Positions 5,736 through 11,724 of a stretch of 11,724 nucleotides of DNA are shown here, piece after piece. Made by a program: the position numbers and the translations under genes. The stretch lies in NCBI GenBank assembly GCA_038326615.1, contig JBBQKF010000090.1, forward strand, positions 1 through 11,724, read 5' to 3'. Under the pieces are notes generated by a model. The model ran no database searches. It was not told where the DNA came from and saw nothing but the letters and a program-made list of their open reading frames with translations. This stretch comes from JBBQKF01 sp038326615 (lineage in GTDB: Bacteria; Bacillota; Clostridia; Saccharofermentanales; UBA5734). Each line of letters begins with the position of its first letter. Positions within the stretch are counted from its first letter, which is position 1.

Positions 5736-7193
5736 ATGGGTATTATATCCGAGTTTGTAAGAGAACAAAAGAGATATACCAAAAATGATTTGAAACAAAT
5801 TTTTCATTTAACATCAGACAGTGTTGAAGTATTTATTAGAAGTCTCAAGTCATTTGGAGTTATGAAAGCTGTAAAGAATAGCATAGATCAAAGAGAACTA
5901 TCAGATCTAGTAGATGAAGATATCGAGATTGCAGATGTAACTGAAGATGATGATTATCTTTACATTTTTACTTATGTTGGAATTATTACGATTGGTTCGA
6001 GGGTTATCAAGTGTTATCCTAAATATCTATTATATTCAGATTCACTCTTGAACGAATTTAAAAAGGTCTTAAAGGTTATTGATAAGTATGGCTCAAAAAA
6101 ACAAATAGTTAATTTATTTAATGGAGATGGAGAGAATAGCAGTTTCAACATTTTAGCGGTTATACTTTTTTTGTTAAATGATTTTCATGAGAACGGGATA
6201 TACAATAACACTGAAGACATTGTCGAGATAAATGGACAAGGAGAGATTCTTTGGGATAAAACAATCAATGAAGGCTTCTCAGTTATAAGAGATAACAGAC
6301 CGTATTACATGGAATTATATACTGAAAAGACTGTTAATGATGAAACCGATTTTTATAAACACTTGCATGAATGTATTCTAACAGAATGCTCAAAGCATCT
6401 GAAGGATTCTGATTTGTTAGATTTATTTGACATGACCGAGGTTGCTCTTACGGATACAACTCTAAATTCATTAGGCGAAATCGAGTATGTTTTGTATAAG
6501 CTACAAGCAGAATTAAATATTCAGTTTAACACAAGAAAGCAAACACTTCTTAAAACTCTTTATGCTTATGTTGCGCATAATCGTACTATTGCTGATAGCC
6601 TTGGAATTAGCATGTTTGGGACCAATAGTTTCAATTTAATTTGGGAAGATGTTTGCAGTGAGGTCTTTAATAATAGACTGTATTCTAAGCTAGACCAACT
6701 CGAATTATGTGAACCTTTATGCAATGCTTATAAGCCAAGTGATAGAGTAATTGACATAATTGAAAAGCCAGTGTGGTCAGGTTTCGAAAATGAAGAGAAG
6801 TTTATAAAACAATCAAAAGATACGTTGATTCCGGACATTATTACCATAAAGAATAATCAATTTATCATAATGGATGCAAAATATTATAACATTCAGTTAG
6901 AGAAAGACAAGGAGCTTCGAGGTAATCCAGGTATAGGTGATGTTACAAAGCAGTATTTATATCAGTTGGCATTTATGAACTTTATAGCGGATCATAAAAT
7001 TGAGAAAGTAAAAAACTGTTTTATAATTCCAACTCAATATAATCATGTTGTTAAGAAAGGTACTGTCATGATGAATATGCTTAAAAATCTTGGATTGCAG
7101 GAAATTCAAATTAGATTGTTGCCAGCAGATTTATTGTACGACTGTTATATTGCCCAAAGAAAATTGGATATATCAATTCTTGAGTTAGTCTGA
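5736..7193 (+). CDS. LlaJI-family restriction endonuclease subunit (McrC-like)
   Basis: ATG 5736 lies 2 bp after the McrB-like stop, with AGGGAG just upstream, so the pair is co-translated. The 485-residue protein begins with a winged-helix-like stretch (about 10-60), then a beta-rich acidic segment (60-100) of the kind McrC uses to contact the McrB ring. The C-terminal third is a PD-(D/E)xK nuclease: an upstream glutamate in WEDVCSEVF (303-311), PDIITI (366-371, Asp367), the core FIIMDAKYY (376-384, Asp380 and Lys382), then the KQYLYQLAF helix (405-413). These residues and the size fit the LlaJI R2 family better than E. coli McrC (about 350 residues). In the known LlaJI system, R1 (McrB-like) and R2 together restrict unmethylated DNA at an asymmetric site and are protected by two cytosine methyltransferases. 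Whether this pair acts that way or on modified DNA cannot be told from sequence alone. Confidence 0.88.
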   Translation: MGIISEFVREQKRYTKNDLKQIFHLTSDSVEVFIRSLKSFGVMKAVKNSIDQRELSDLVDEDIEIADVTEDDDYLYIFTYVGIITIGSRVIKCYPKYLLYSDSLLNEFKKVLKVIDKYGSKKQIVNLFNGDGENSSFNILAVILFLLNDFHENGIYNNTEDIVEINGQGEILWDKTINEGFSVIRDNRPYYMELYTEKTVNDETDFYKHLHECILTECSKHLKDSDLLDLFDMTEVALTDTTLNSLGEIEYVLYKLQAELNIQFNTRKQTLLKTLYAYVAHNRTIADSLGISMFGTNSFNLIWEDVCSEVFNNRLYSKLDQLELCEPLCNAYKPSDRVIDIIEKPVWSGFENEEKFIKQSKDTLIPDIITIKNNQFIIMDAKYYNIQLEKDKELRGNPGIGDVTKQYLYQLAFMNFIADHKIEKVKNCFIIPTQYNHVVKKGTVMMNMLKNLGLQEIQIRLLPADLLYDCYIAQRKLDISILELV

Positions 7194-7227
7194 TTGAGCC
7201 GAGTGGATACAAATTATGATGCGACAA

Positions 7228-7266
7228 TTATTTAGATGAGTATGCGAGTTTGATTAATCTAAATAA
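7228..7266. repeat. AT-rich inverted repeat after the McrC-like gene
   Basis: TTATTTAGAT (7228-7237) pairs perfectly with ATCTAAATAA (7257-7266) across a 19-nt loop. No T-run follows, so it would be at best a weak terminator between the McrBC-like operon and the WYL gene. Its role is unclear. Confidence 0.35.
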
Positions 7267-7303
7267 ATGTCACATATTGAAATAGGGTCAGAACGAACAA
7301 TTT

Positions 7304-7357
7304 CACTATCCGTTTTAATGGACACCTCTAATGATATTATGTTATTATTAGAGGTGT
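7304..7357 (+). promoter_or_regulatory. WYL gene promoter and candidate operator
   Basis: A 17-bp motif CACTATCCGTTTTAATG (7304-7320) contains a -35-like GTTTTA (7312-7317), followed after 17 bp by TATTAT (7335-7340) as -10. The same motif, with the same spacing, precedes the DUF4139 gene. An almost perfect dyad covers the -10: ACACCTCTAATGATA (7322-7336) pairs with 7343-7357, with one G-T pair and a 6-bp centre. Transcription would start near 7347, so the left arm is not in the RNA; the dyad therefore reads as a DNA operator, not as a terminator. Leader to the GTG start is about 46 nt. Confidence 0.55.
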
Positions 7358-7392
7358 TATTATTTGGAATTAAACTTATAGAGGTGATTTCT

Positions 7393-8382
7393 GTGGCTAA
7401 GAGTTCAAATCAAAAACTTAAACTGCTGTACTTATTGAAAATGCTTAATGAGAAGACAGATGAAGATAATACAATGACAATTAATGACATGATTGCAGAG
7501 CTTGACCGTTATGGAATAACAGCTGAACGCAAATCCATCTACGATGACTTGGAAGCACTCCGAAATTATGGTCTGGATATTGGCACACGAAAATCGAAGA
7601 CAACTGACTATTTTGTTGCTAGCAGATTATTTGAACTTCCAGAACTTAAATTGTTGGTAGATGCCGTTCAATGCTCCAAGTTTGTCACACATAAAAAAAG
7701 TAATGAGCTTATAAAGAAAATTGAAAGCTTAGCAAGTCATAGGCAAGCGCAGTCGTTACACCGGCAGGTGTATGTCACAAATCGTATTAAAACCATAAAT
7801 GAAAGTATTTATTACAATGTAGATAGGCTTCATGTAGCAATTGCAGAGAACAAAAAAGTTTCCTTCAAGTACTTTGACTACGATATTAAGAAAAAAAAGG
7901 CGTTCAGAAAAAATGGCGATAAATATATGGTCAGCCCTTATGCTTTGTCATGGGATGATGAGAATTATTACTTGGTTACTTTTTCAACTAAATATAATGA
8001 TTTTACCCATTATCGGGTGGACAGAATGACTGAGATTGACCTGAGTGATGAGGAAAGAGATCCGTTGCCTGAAAGAGAGCACTTTGACATTGCCGAGTAT
8101 ACCAAGAAAGTTTTTAATATGTTCGGTGGTGAAGATGTGATGGCACAGCTACAATTTGACAATTCACTTGTAAATGCTGTGATAGATCGTTTTGGGAAGG
8201 ATATCACAATAGGTAAAATGGATGAAAAAAGTTTTTATATCTGGATTAAAGTTGCTGTTAGCTCAACCTTCTTTGCATGGATATCTCAGTTTGGGAACAA
8301 GGCAAAGGTGCTTTCACCCCAAACTGTTGTTGATCAGTATAAAAATTGTTTGAAAGAAATATTATCACTTTACGAAGATTAA
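7393..8382 (+). CDS. WYL-domain transcriptional regulator
   Basis: The start is GTG 7393, preceded by AGAGGTG and giving the family's usual opening xAKSSNQKLKLLYLLK. An in-frame ATG at 7267 would place the start upstream of the promoter and adds a stretch unlike the family. The 329-residue product has a winged-helix domain at about 5-75 (TINDMIAEL, then ERKSIYDDLEALRNYG as recognition region), a linker, and a WYL domain at about 145-220. The WYL-type motif is WDDENYYLVTF (187-197, YYL in place of WYL), followed by HYRVDRM (206-212), whose arginines usually line the ligand pocket. A C-terminal extension (245-329) completes the usual architecture. WYL proteins sense nucleotides or nucleic acids and often control defence or DNA-damage genes. 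The gene lies 49 bp upstream of the next gene and faces a candidate operator of its own. Confidence 0.9.
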   Translation: MAKSSNQKLKLLYLLKMLNEKTDEDNTMTINDMIAELDRYGITAERKSIYDDLEALRNYGLDIGTRKSKTTDYFVASRLFELPELKLLVDAVQCSKFVTHKKSNELIKKIESLASHRQAQSLHRQVYVTNRIKTINESIYYNVDRLHVAIAENKKVSFKYFDYDIKKKKAFRKNGDKYMVSPYALSWDDENYYLVTFSTKYNDFTHYRVDRMTEIDLSDEERDPLPEREHFDIAEYTKKVFNMFGGEDVMAQLQFDNSLVNAVIDRFGKDITIGKMDEKSFYIWIKVAVSSTFFAWISQFGNKAKVLSPQTVVDQYKNCLKEILSLYED

Positions 8383-8431
8383 TCTATACTCAAAATTCTA
8401 CAAATTACTAAATAACAAGGAGGCATTGACT

Positions 8432-8743
8432 ATGAAATTTACTTTAGTTTTTGAAAACAATCAAGAAGGTAGTGGCGCATCTTACGATTTACTGTTTGCA
8501 CCATGTCCAATTTGGGCTATGGGGGAAAAGACAATAATAAATTTGAATCCAAGTGATCCGCATTTGAATCCAGGATGCATATCAAGGCTGATAGAACAAG
8601 AAAAGCTACAGGCGGTTAAAAAATGCGTGATTATTGTTCATTCAATTGGGCATGGAGGGATCGAAAGTCTTGATATCTTAAAGAGCGAGTTGAAGGCGGC
8701 AGGCATTAAATATGGTGTTATAGATTTTGACGGAATAAAATAG
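8432..8743 (+). CDS. Unrecognised 103-residue protein of the WYL/ADP-ribosyl hydrolase cluster
   Basis: ATG 8432 has AAGGAGG 8 nt upstream; an in-frame TTG at 8426 is too close to that site. I do not recognise the family. The product is soluble and looks like an alternating alpha/beta fold: strand MKFTLVFE, a Gly/Ser turn (EGSGASYDLLFAP), strand TIINLN, helix CISRLIEQEKLQAVKK, strand CVIIVHSIGHGG, helix LDILKSELKAAG, strand KYGVIDF. The GHGG turn after a hydrophobic strand and two cysteines (C28, C49) are possible functional points. There is no signal peptide or membrane segment. It sits 49 bp after the WYL gene and 37 bp before the ADP-ribosylglycohydrolase gene, with no terminator between, so all are likely one transcript. 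Its function is unknown. Confidence 0.75.
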   Translation: MKFTLVFENNQEGSGASYDLLFAPCPIWAMGEKTIINLNPSDPHLNPGCISRLIEQEKLQAVKKCVIIVHSIGHGGIESLDILKSELKAAGIKYGVIDFDGIK

Positions 8744-8780
8744 CAGTTGTATTTATTTGAAAATCAAAGGAAGTGAACCA

Positions 8781-9822
8781 ATGAAAAACCACATTCTGGA
8801 CGGAATAATGGGCCTGTGCGTTGCAGATGCACTGGGCGTACCTGTTGAATTTAATAGTCGTAAAAGCCTGAAAGCTAATCCAGTTAAGGACATGCGAGGT
8901 TTCGGGACACACAGTCAAACAACGGGTACATGGTCCGATGATAGCAGTATGACACTGTGTCTTGTTGATAGTCTGTCTGAAGGGTTGAATTTTCAAGACA
9001 TAATGACTAAATTTAAAGCTTGGCTAATTGACTGTGATTACACACCTCATGGAGAGGTCTTTGATGTAGGCATTGCCACTAGACAAGCAATTAAAAGATT
9101 TATATCTGGTATAGAACCTTTAAATTGTGGAGGCACCAGTGAGTTTCTGCGACCTTTGCGAAAGTGATATCAAAAGTACCGGCTATGTGGTAGATACGCT
9201 GGAAGCGGCTGTATGGTGTTTAACAAATACGAAATCCTACAAAGACTGTGTTCTTATGGCGGTTAATCTCGGAGATGACACGGATACGGTTGCAGCAGTA
9301 GCTGGGGGATTGGCTGGATTGTATTATGGTTACGATAACATCCCAAAGGAATGGATTCTGCAAATTGTTAAGAAGGATTATATTGAGGGGCTTTCAAAGA
9401 AGCTTCATCAATCATTGATGGAGAAGAGTATCAAAAAATTGACAGCTTTCATACCTTATTTTGAAAATGTCAGTAAAGAAAATGTTTGCCACTGGGGTGG
9501 AGGAGAAAACCTTGGAGAAAATCATTATTCTATGCCGTATCCTATGTACGAGAAGGCACTTGATGATTTTATCCAAGCAGTATACAAGTCGAATTTGATT
9601 AGTTTCAGCTATCTTGAAGTTATTGAACAACATGGACTAAATGGTACAGAGGAAATGAAAGCAGCCATAGGACATGCAGATCTAGAGCTGACCCTGGCAA
9701 TCTTGACGGGATACATCCGGCAGGAACGCTTTTGTGATGGACTGTGGCAGTCTGCAGTTGAGGACGAGACATTTCTGAAGTTATTGAGAAGAATGGAGAG
9801 TTTGATTGATGTGTTCAAGTGA
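8781..9822 (+). pseudogene. ADP-ribosylglycohydrolase-DUF6508 gene, broken by internal deletion and frameshift
   Basis: The N-terminal piece starts at ATG 8781 (AAAGGAAG upstream) and stops at 9167. It carries GLCVADALGVPVEF and TWSDDSSMTLC (50-60), the first metal-binding motif of the DraG/ARH family, and follows the family as far as NCGGTSEF. Homology then resumes in the next frame from about 9139 with DIKSTGYVVDTLEAAVW and NLGDDTDTVAAVAGG, the second metal-binding motif. The middle of the domain (in relatives, the GNGSLMR and HGHxRS region, roughly 130-150 residues) is absent. A deletion of several hundred bases that also shifts the frame explains this. From about 9427 the C-terminal part resembles DUF6508 (IKKLTAFIPYFE, CHWGGGE, TGYIRQERFCDGLW). 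The intact protein would have removed ADP-ribose from a target. Both pieces lack a complete active site. Confidence 0.85.
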
Positions 9823-9830
9823 ACCAGTAG

Positions 9831-9889
9831 CTCATATGAGAACATGGAAAAGCACTGTCCGTTTTAACGTACTTATTGTTTGATACAAT
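9831..9889 (+). promoter_or_regulatory. DUF4139 gene promoter with motif shared with the WYL promoter
   Basis: CACTGTCCGTTTTAACG (9853-9869) matches the motif at 7304-7320 in 15 of 17 positions. It holds GTTTTA (9861-9866) as -35, and 17 bp later TGA-TACAAT (9881-9889) gives an extended -10. A perfect 10-bp palindrome CTCATATGAG (9831-9840) lies just upstream. Transcription would start near 9896, leaving a very short leader with CGGAGGTG before ATG 9915. No terminator separates it from the broken gene upstream. Confidence 0.6.
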
Positions 9890-9914
9890 GTATATAAACG
9901 GAGGTGTATTTTTT

Positions 9915-11219
9915 ATGTCGAAGATATCTACAAGCGCGGATACTAAAGAAATTGCTTTAACCATCTACAACGGTGGCTTTGGTGCAGTAAAAGAAAGTAG
10001 AACCGTTCATCTAGATGGAGCAGATCAGGAGCTTATCTTTGCTGATGTTGCTCAAATGATTGAAACAGATTCTCTGATTGTTCAAGGGATCAATGTTCTT
10101 GAATTTAACTATGACTTTGATTTAGTGGATCGGGATAAACTGCTTAGAAAGTATGTGGACAAAGAAGTTTATTTGAAGGATAGAAAGACTGGCGATAAAA
10201 AGTGTTGCCGATTATTATCCACTGAGGACGGTGGTCGATGTGTTCTTGAAGATGTTGAGACAAAGGAAATCTATCTAGATACCCAATCGGAAATAGTATT
10301 GCCATCACTACCGTCAGGGCTCATTCTAAAACCGGCATTGGTTTGGAAGATAGACGGAAAGCATGCCGAAGATGTTCAAGTGTCCTATTTAAGTGGGGGT
10401 TTTAACTGGGCTGCCAATTATGTAGTTGAATTGAGAGACAAAACGTTGAACCTTATAGGTTGGGCAGAAGTTGAGAACAAGAGCGGCATGACCTTTGAAA
10501 ATGCTAAAATCAAGCTAATTGCAGGAGACGTCAATCGAATCAAAAATGATGATTATGAGAGTGATAGGAGATATTATGTCTGCGAATCGGCTGCTGCACC
10601 TCAAGCAGAAGAAAAAACATTCTTTGATTATCATATGTATACGCTAAATCATGCTACAACGCTCAAAAATAACCAGTCAAAACAAATATGTATCCTATCG
10701 GGTAATCAAATTCCATACAAACAATACTATAAGCTGGATTTGCATGAAGAGAAGGCTGATATTATTATAGAACTCCAAAACTGTAAAGAAGATGGTCTTG
10801 GAATAGCGATGCCAAAGGGTAAAATTAAACTTTATAAAGAAGATGATGCAGATCACTCTCTCGAGTTTATCGGTGAAGATCAAATTGATCATACACCGAA
10901 GGATGAGCCGATAAAATTGTCCATTGGTAAAGCGTTTGATATTACTTATGAATATAATGAAGTGGATCGTAAGAAGATTGGCGGATTTGAGCATTATAAA
11001 TATGAGTGTATTATTCGTAATCATAAAGAGGAAGTAGCTGACATCATCTTTGAACCATATGTATGGGGCGTTTGGGAAATGGTAGAGTCTTCTCATGAGT
11101 ATACAAAAAGAACAGCCACGCAACTGGAATACCGAGTAACTGTGGCAGCTAACAATGAAATATTAGTTCGATTCGAATATAAAATTGATAGACGTACCGA
11201 AGTCGTTGTAAAGAAGTAG
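9915..11219 (+). CDS. DUF4139 domain-containing protein
   Basis: ATG 9915 follows CGGAGGTG by 10 nt; an in-frame TTG at 9876 lies inside the promoter and is rejected. The 434-residue protein has no signal peptide and no membrane segment, so it is probably cytoplasmic. An N-terminal part (about 1-140) has the features usual before DUF4139: LTIYNGGFGAVKESR, NYDFDLVDRDKLLRKYV and a LPSLPSGLILKP turn. The DUF4139 domain (about 150-434) shows SYLSGGFNWAANYVVEL (157-173), GWAEVENKSG (182-191) and LIAGDVNR (201-208), and ends in a beta-rich region. The molecular function of this family is not established. It is the first gene of an operon with the HD hydrolase 11 bp downstream. Its promoter shares a motif with the WYL gene, so co-regulation is likely. 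Confidence 0.85.
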   Translation: MSKISTSADTKEIALTIYNGGFGAVKESRTVHLDGADQELIFADVAQMIETDSLIVQGINVLEFNYDFDLVDRDKLLRKYVDKEVYLKDRKTGDKKCCRLLSTEDGGRCVLEDVETKEIYLDTQSEIVLPSLPSGLILKPALVWKIDGKHAEDVQVSYLSGGFNWAANYVVELRDKTLNLIGWAEVENKSGMTFENAKIKLIAGDVNRIKNDDYESDRRYYVCESAAAPQAEEKTFFDYHMYTLNHATTLKNNQSKQICILSGNQIPYKQYYKLDLHEEKADIIIELQNCKEDGLGIAMPKGKIKLYKEDDADHSLEFIGEDQIDHTPKDEPIKLSIGKAFDITYEYNEVDRKKIGGFEHYKYECIIRNHKEEVADIIFEPYVWGVWEMVESSHEYTKRTATQLEYRVTVAANNEILVRFEYKIDRRTEVVVKK

Positions 11220-11230
11220 GTGGTAGCGAT

Positions 11231-11724
11231 ATGGAAAACACAGTAGTTAAAAGATATGACGGATTGAAAGCACTGGTGGTTAATAGAAAGATACAGTTTG
11301 AGGCCCTTATGGCTTTTATGGAAGATGAAACTACTTGGCTGACATCACCAGCGAGCACCAAATACCATCTTTGCACAGAAGGTGGACTGCTCGAGCATTC
11401 TGTTAACGTAGCAGAATGTATGTTGAAAATCCGGGCAGTGCTAGCTCCAGAAATCAGCGAGGAAAGCTGCGTAATCGTTTCGTTCATTCATGATTTTGGG
11501 AAAGTCGGAATGCCGGGTAATCCACAATACCTAATAAACGAAACCACTGAAAATCAGCACAAGAGTGGACATAAACCGGATGCACCATACAGATTCAATA
11601 AGGACCTCACATATTTAAGCGTTCCTGTGAGGAGTCTCTATCTTGCTTCGAAACATATTGAACTTACAGAACAAGAGGTACAAGCCATCGTTTATCATGA
11701 TGGGCAGTATGTGGATGATAATCG
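11231..11724 (+). CDS. HD-domain phosphohydrolase, truncated by the window edge
   Basis: ATG 11231 is preceded by AGGTGG and lies 11 bp after the DUF4139 stop, so the two are one operon. The visible 164 residues include the elements of an HD metal-dependent phosphohydrolase: YHLCTEGGLLEHS (45-57, His46 and His56), the HD pair in VSFIHDFGKVG (83-93, His87-Asp88), and a further YHDGQY (155-160, His156-Asp157) where the C-terminal part of the fold supplies ligands. The start GGLLEHSVNVAE is the usual first helix of the family. HD enzymes cleave phosphate from nucleotides, cyclic nucleotides or similar compounds; the substrate cannot be named here. The last ligand(s) and the C-terminus lie beyond 11724. 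Confidence 0.85.
   Translation, partial: MENTVVKRYDGLKALVVNRKIQFEALMAFMEDETTWLTSPASTKYHLCTEGGLLEHSVNVAECMLKIRAVLAPEISEESCVIVSFIHDFGKVGMPGNPQYLINETTENQHKSGHKPDAPYRFNKDLTYLSVPVRSLYLASKHIELTEQEVQAIVYHDGQYVDDN

Noticed and set aside
7228..7266. Strong terminator after the McrC-like gene
   Set aside because: The stem is AT-only apart from one G-C pair, with a 19-nt loop and no T-run, so I list it only as an inverted repeat.
7267..7392. Upstream ATG start of the WYL gene
   Set aside because: It lies before the promoter and dyad, has no ribosome binding site, and the added residues are not family-like; GTG 7393 has AGAGGTG and the conserved opening.
9127..9167. Programmed ribosomal frameshift joining the two ADP-ribosylglycohydrolase pieces
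   Set aside because: A frameshift would restore the frame but not the missing central residues of the domain, and no slippery heptamer was seen at the overlap.
10695..11123. 142-codon minus-strand open frame within the DUF4139 gene
   Set aside because: Its hydrophobic translation is the complement of a beta-rich coding region; no start signal is seen and the + strand gene is a clear family member.
11149..11487. 112-codon minus-strand open frame over the DUF4139/HD junction
   Set aside because: It overlaps two well-supported + strand genes, including the HD catalytic region, and has no motif of its own.

Overview
The window looks like an accessory (defence-type) region of a low-GC Gram-positive bacterium, most likely a clostridial member of the Bacillota. 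The grounds are AT-rich DNA, strong GGAGG ribosome binding sites, ATG/GTG starts with the standard code, compact operons, extended -10 promoters, and protein families typical of Clostridia (clostridial-type WYL regulator, DUF4139, DUF6508). Every supported gene lies on the + strand. No tRNA, rRNA or CRISPR array was seen.

Layout. (1) 1-141 is the C-terminal end of a tyrosine recombinase. It is followed by about 200 bp of structured DNA: a 72-bp imperfect inverted repeat, a strong terminator, a third large inverted repeat, and several CATAAT motifs. This looks like the terminal region of a recombinase-based mobile element. (2) 603-1025 is a small single-gene unit of unknown function with its own promoter and a clear terminator. 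(3) 1225-3597 is a restriction-modification operon: an XRE regulator, a DNA cytosine-5 methyltransferase and a PLD-fold restriction endonuclease of the NgoFVII/NgoAVII type. (4) 3748-7193 is an McrBC-like pair. An McrB-type AAA+ NTPase with a probable EVE-like base-reading domain is followed by a LlaJI-family PD-(D/E)xK nuclease. (5) 7393-9822 holds a WYL-domain regulator, a 103-residue unknown protein and an ADP-ribosylglycohydrolase-DUF6508 gene broken by a large internal deletion plus frameshift. (6) 9915 to the right edge holds a DUF4139 protein followed 11 bp later by an HD-domain phosphohydrolase that runs off the window.

How the parts may work together. Regions 3 and 4 form a contiguous restriction block with two different nuclease folds (PLD and PD-(D/E)xK), one AAA+ motor and only one methyltransferase. 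The XRE protein probably times expression of the R-M genes. Regions 5 and 6 appear to be linked by regulation: a 17-bp motif (CACTrTCCGTTTTAAyG) covers the -35 position in front of both the WYL gene and the DUF4139 gene, at exactly the same distance from the -10 element. The WYL protein is the obvious candidate to bind it. WYL regulator, small protein, ADP-ribosyl hydrolase, DUF4139 and HD hydrolase may therefore form a WYL-controlled module of unknown function, with its ADP-ribosyl hydrolase already decayed in this strain.
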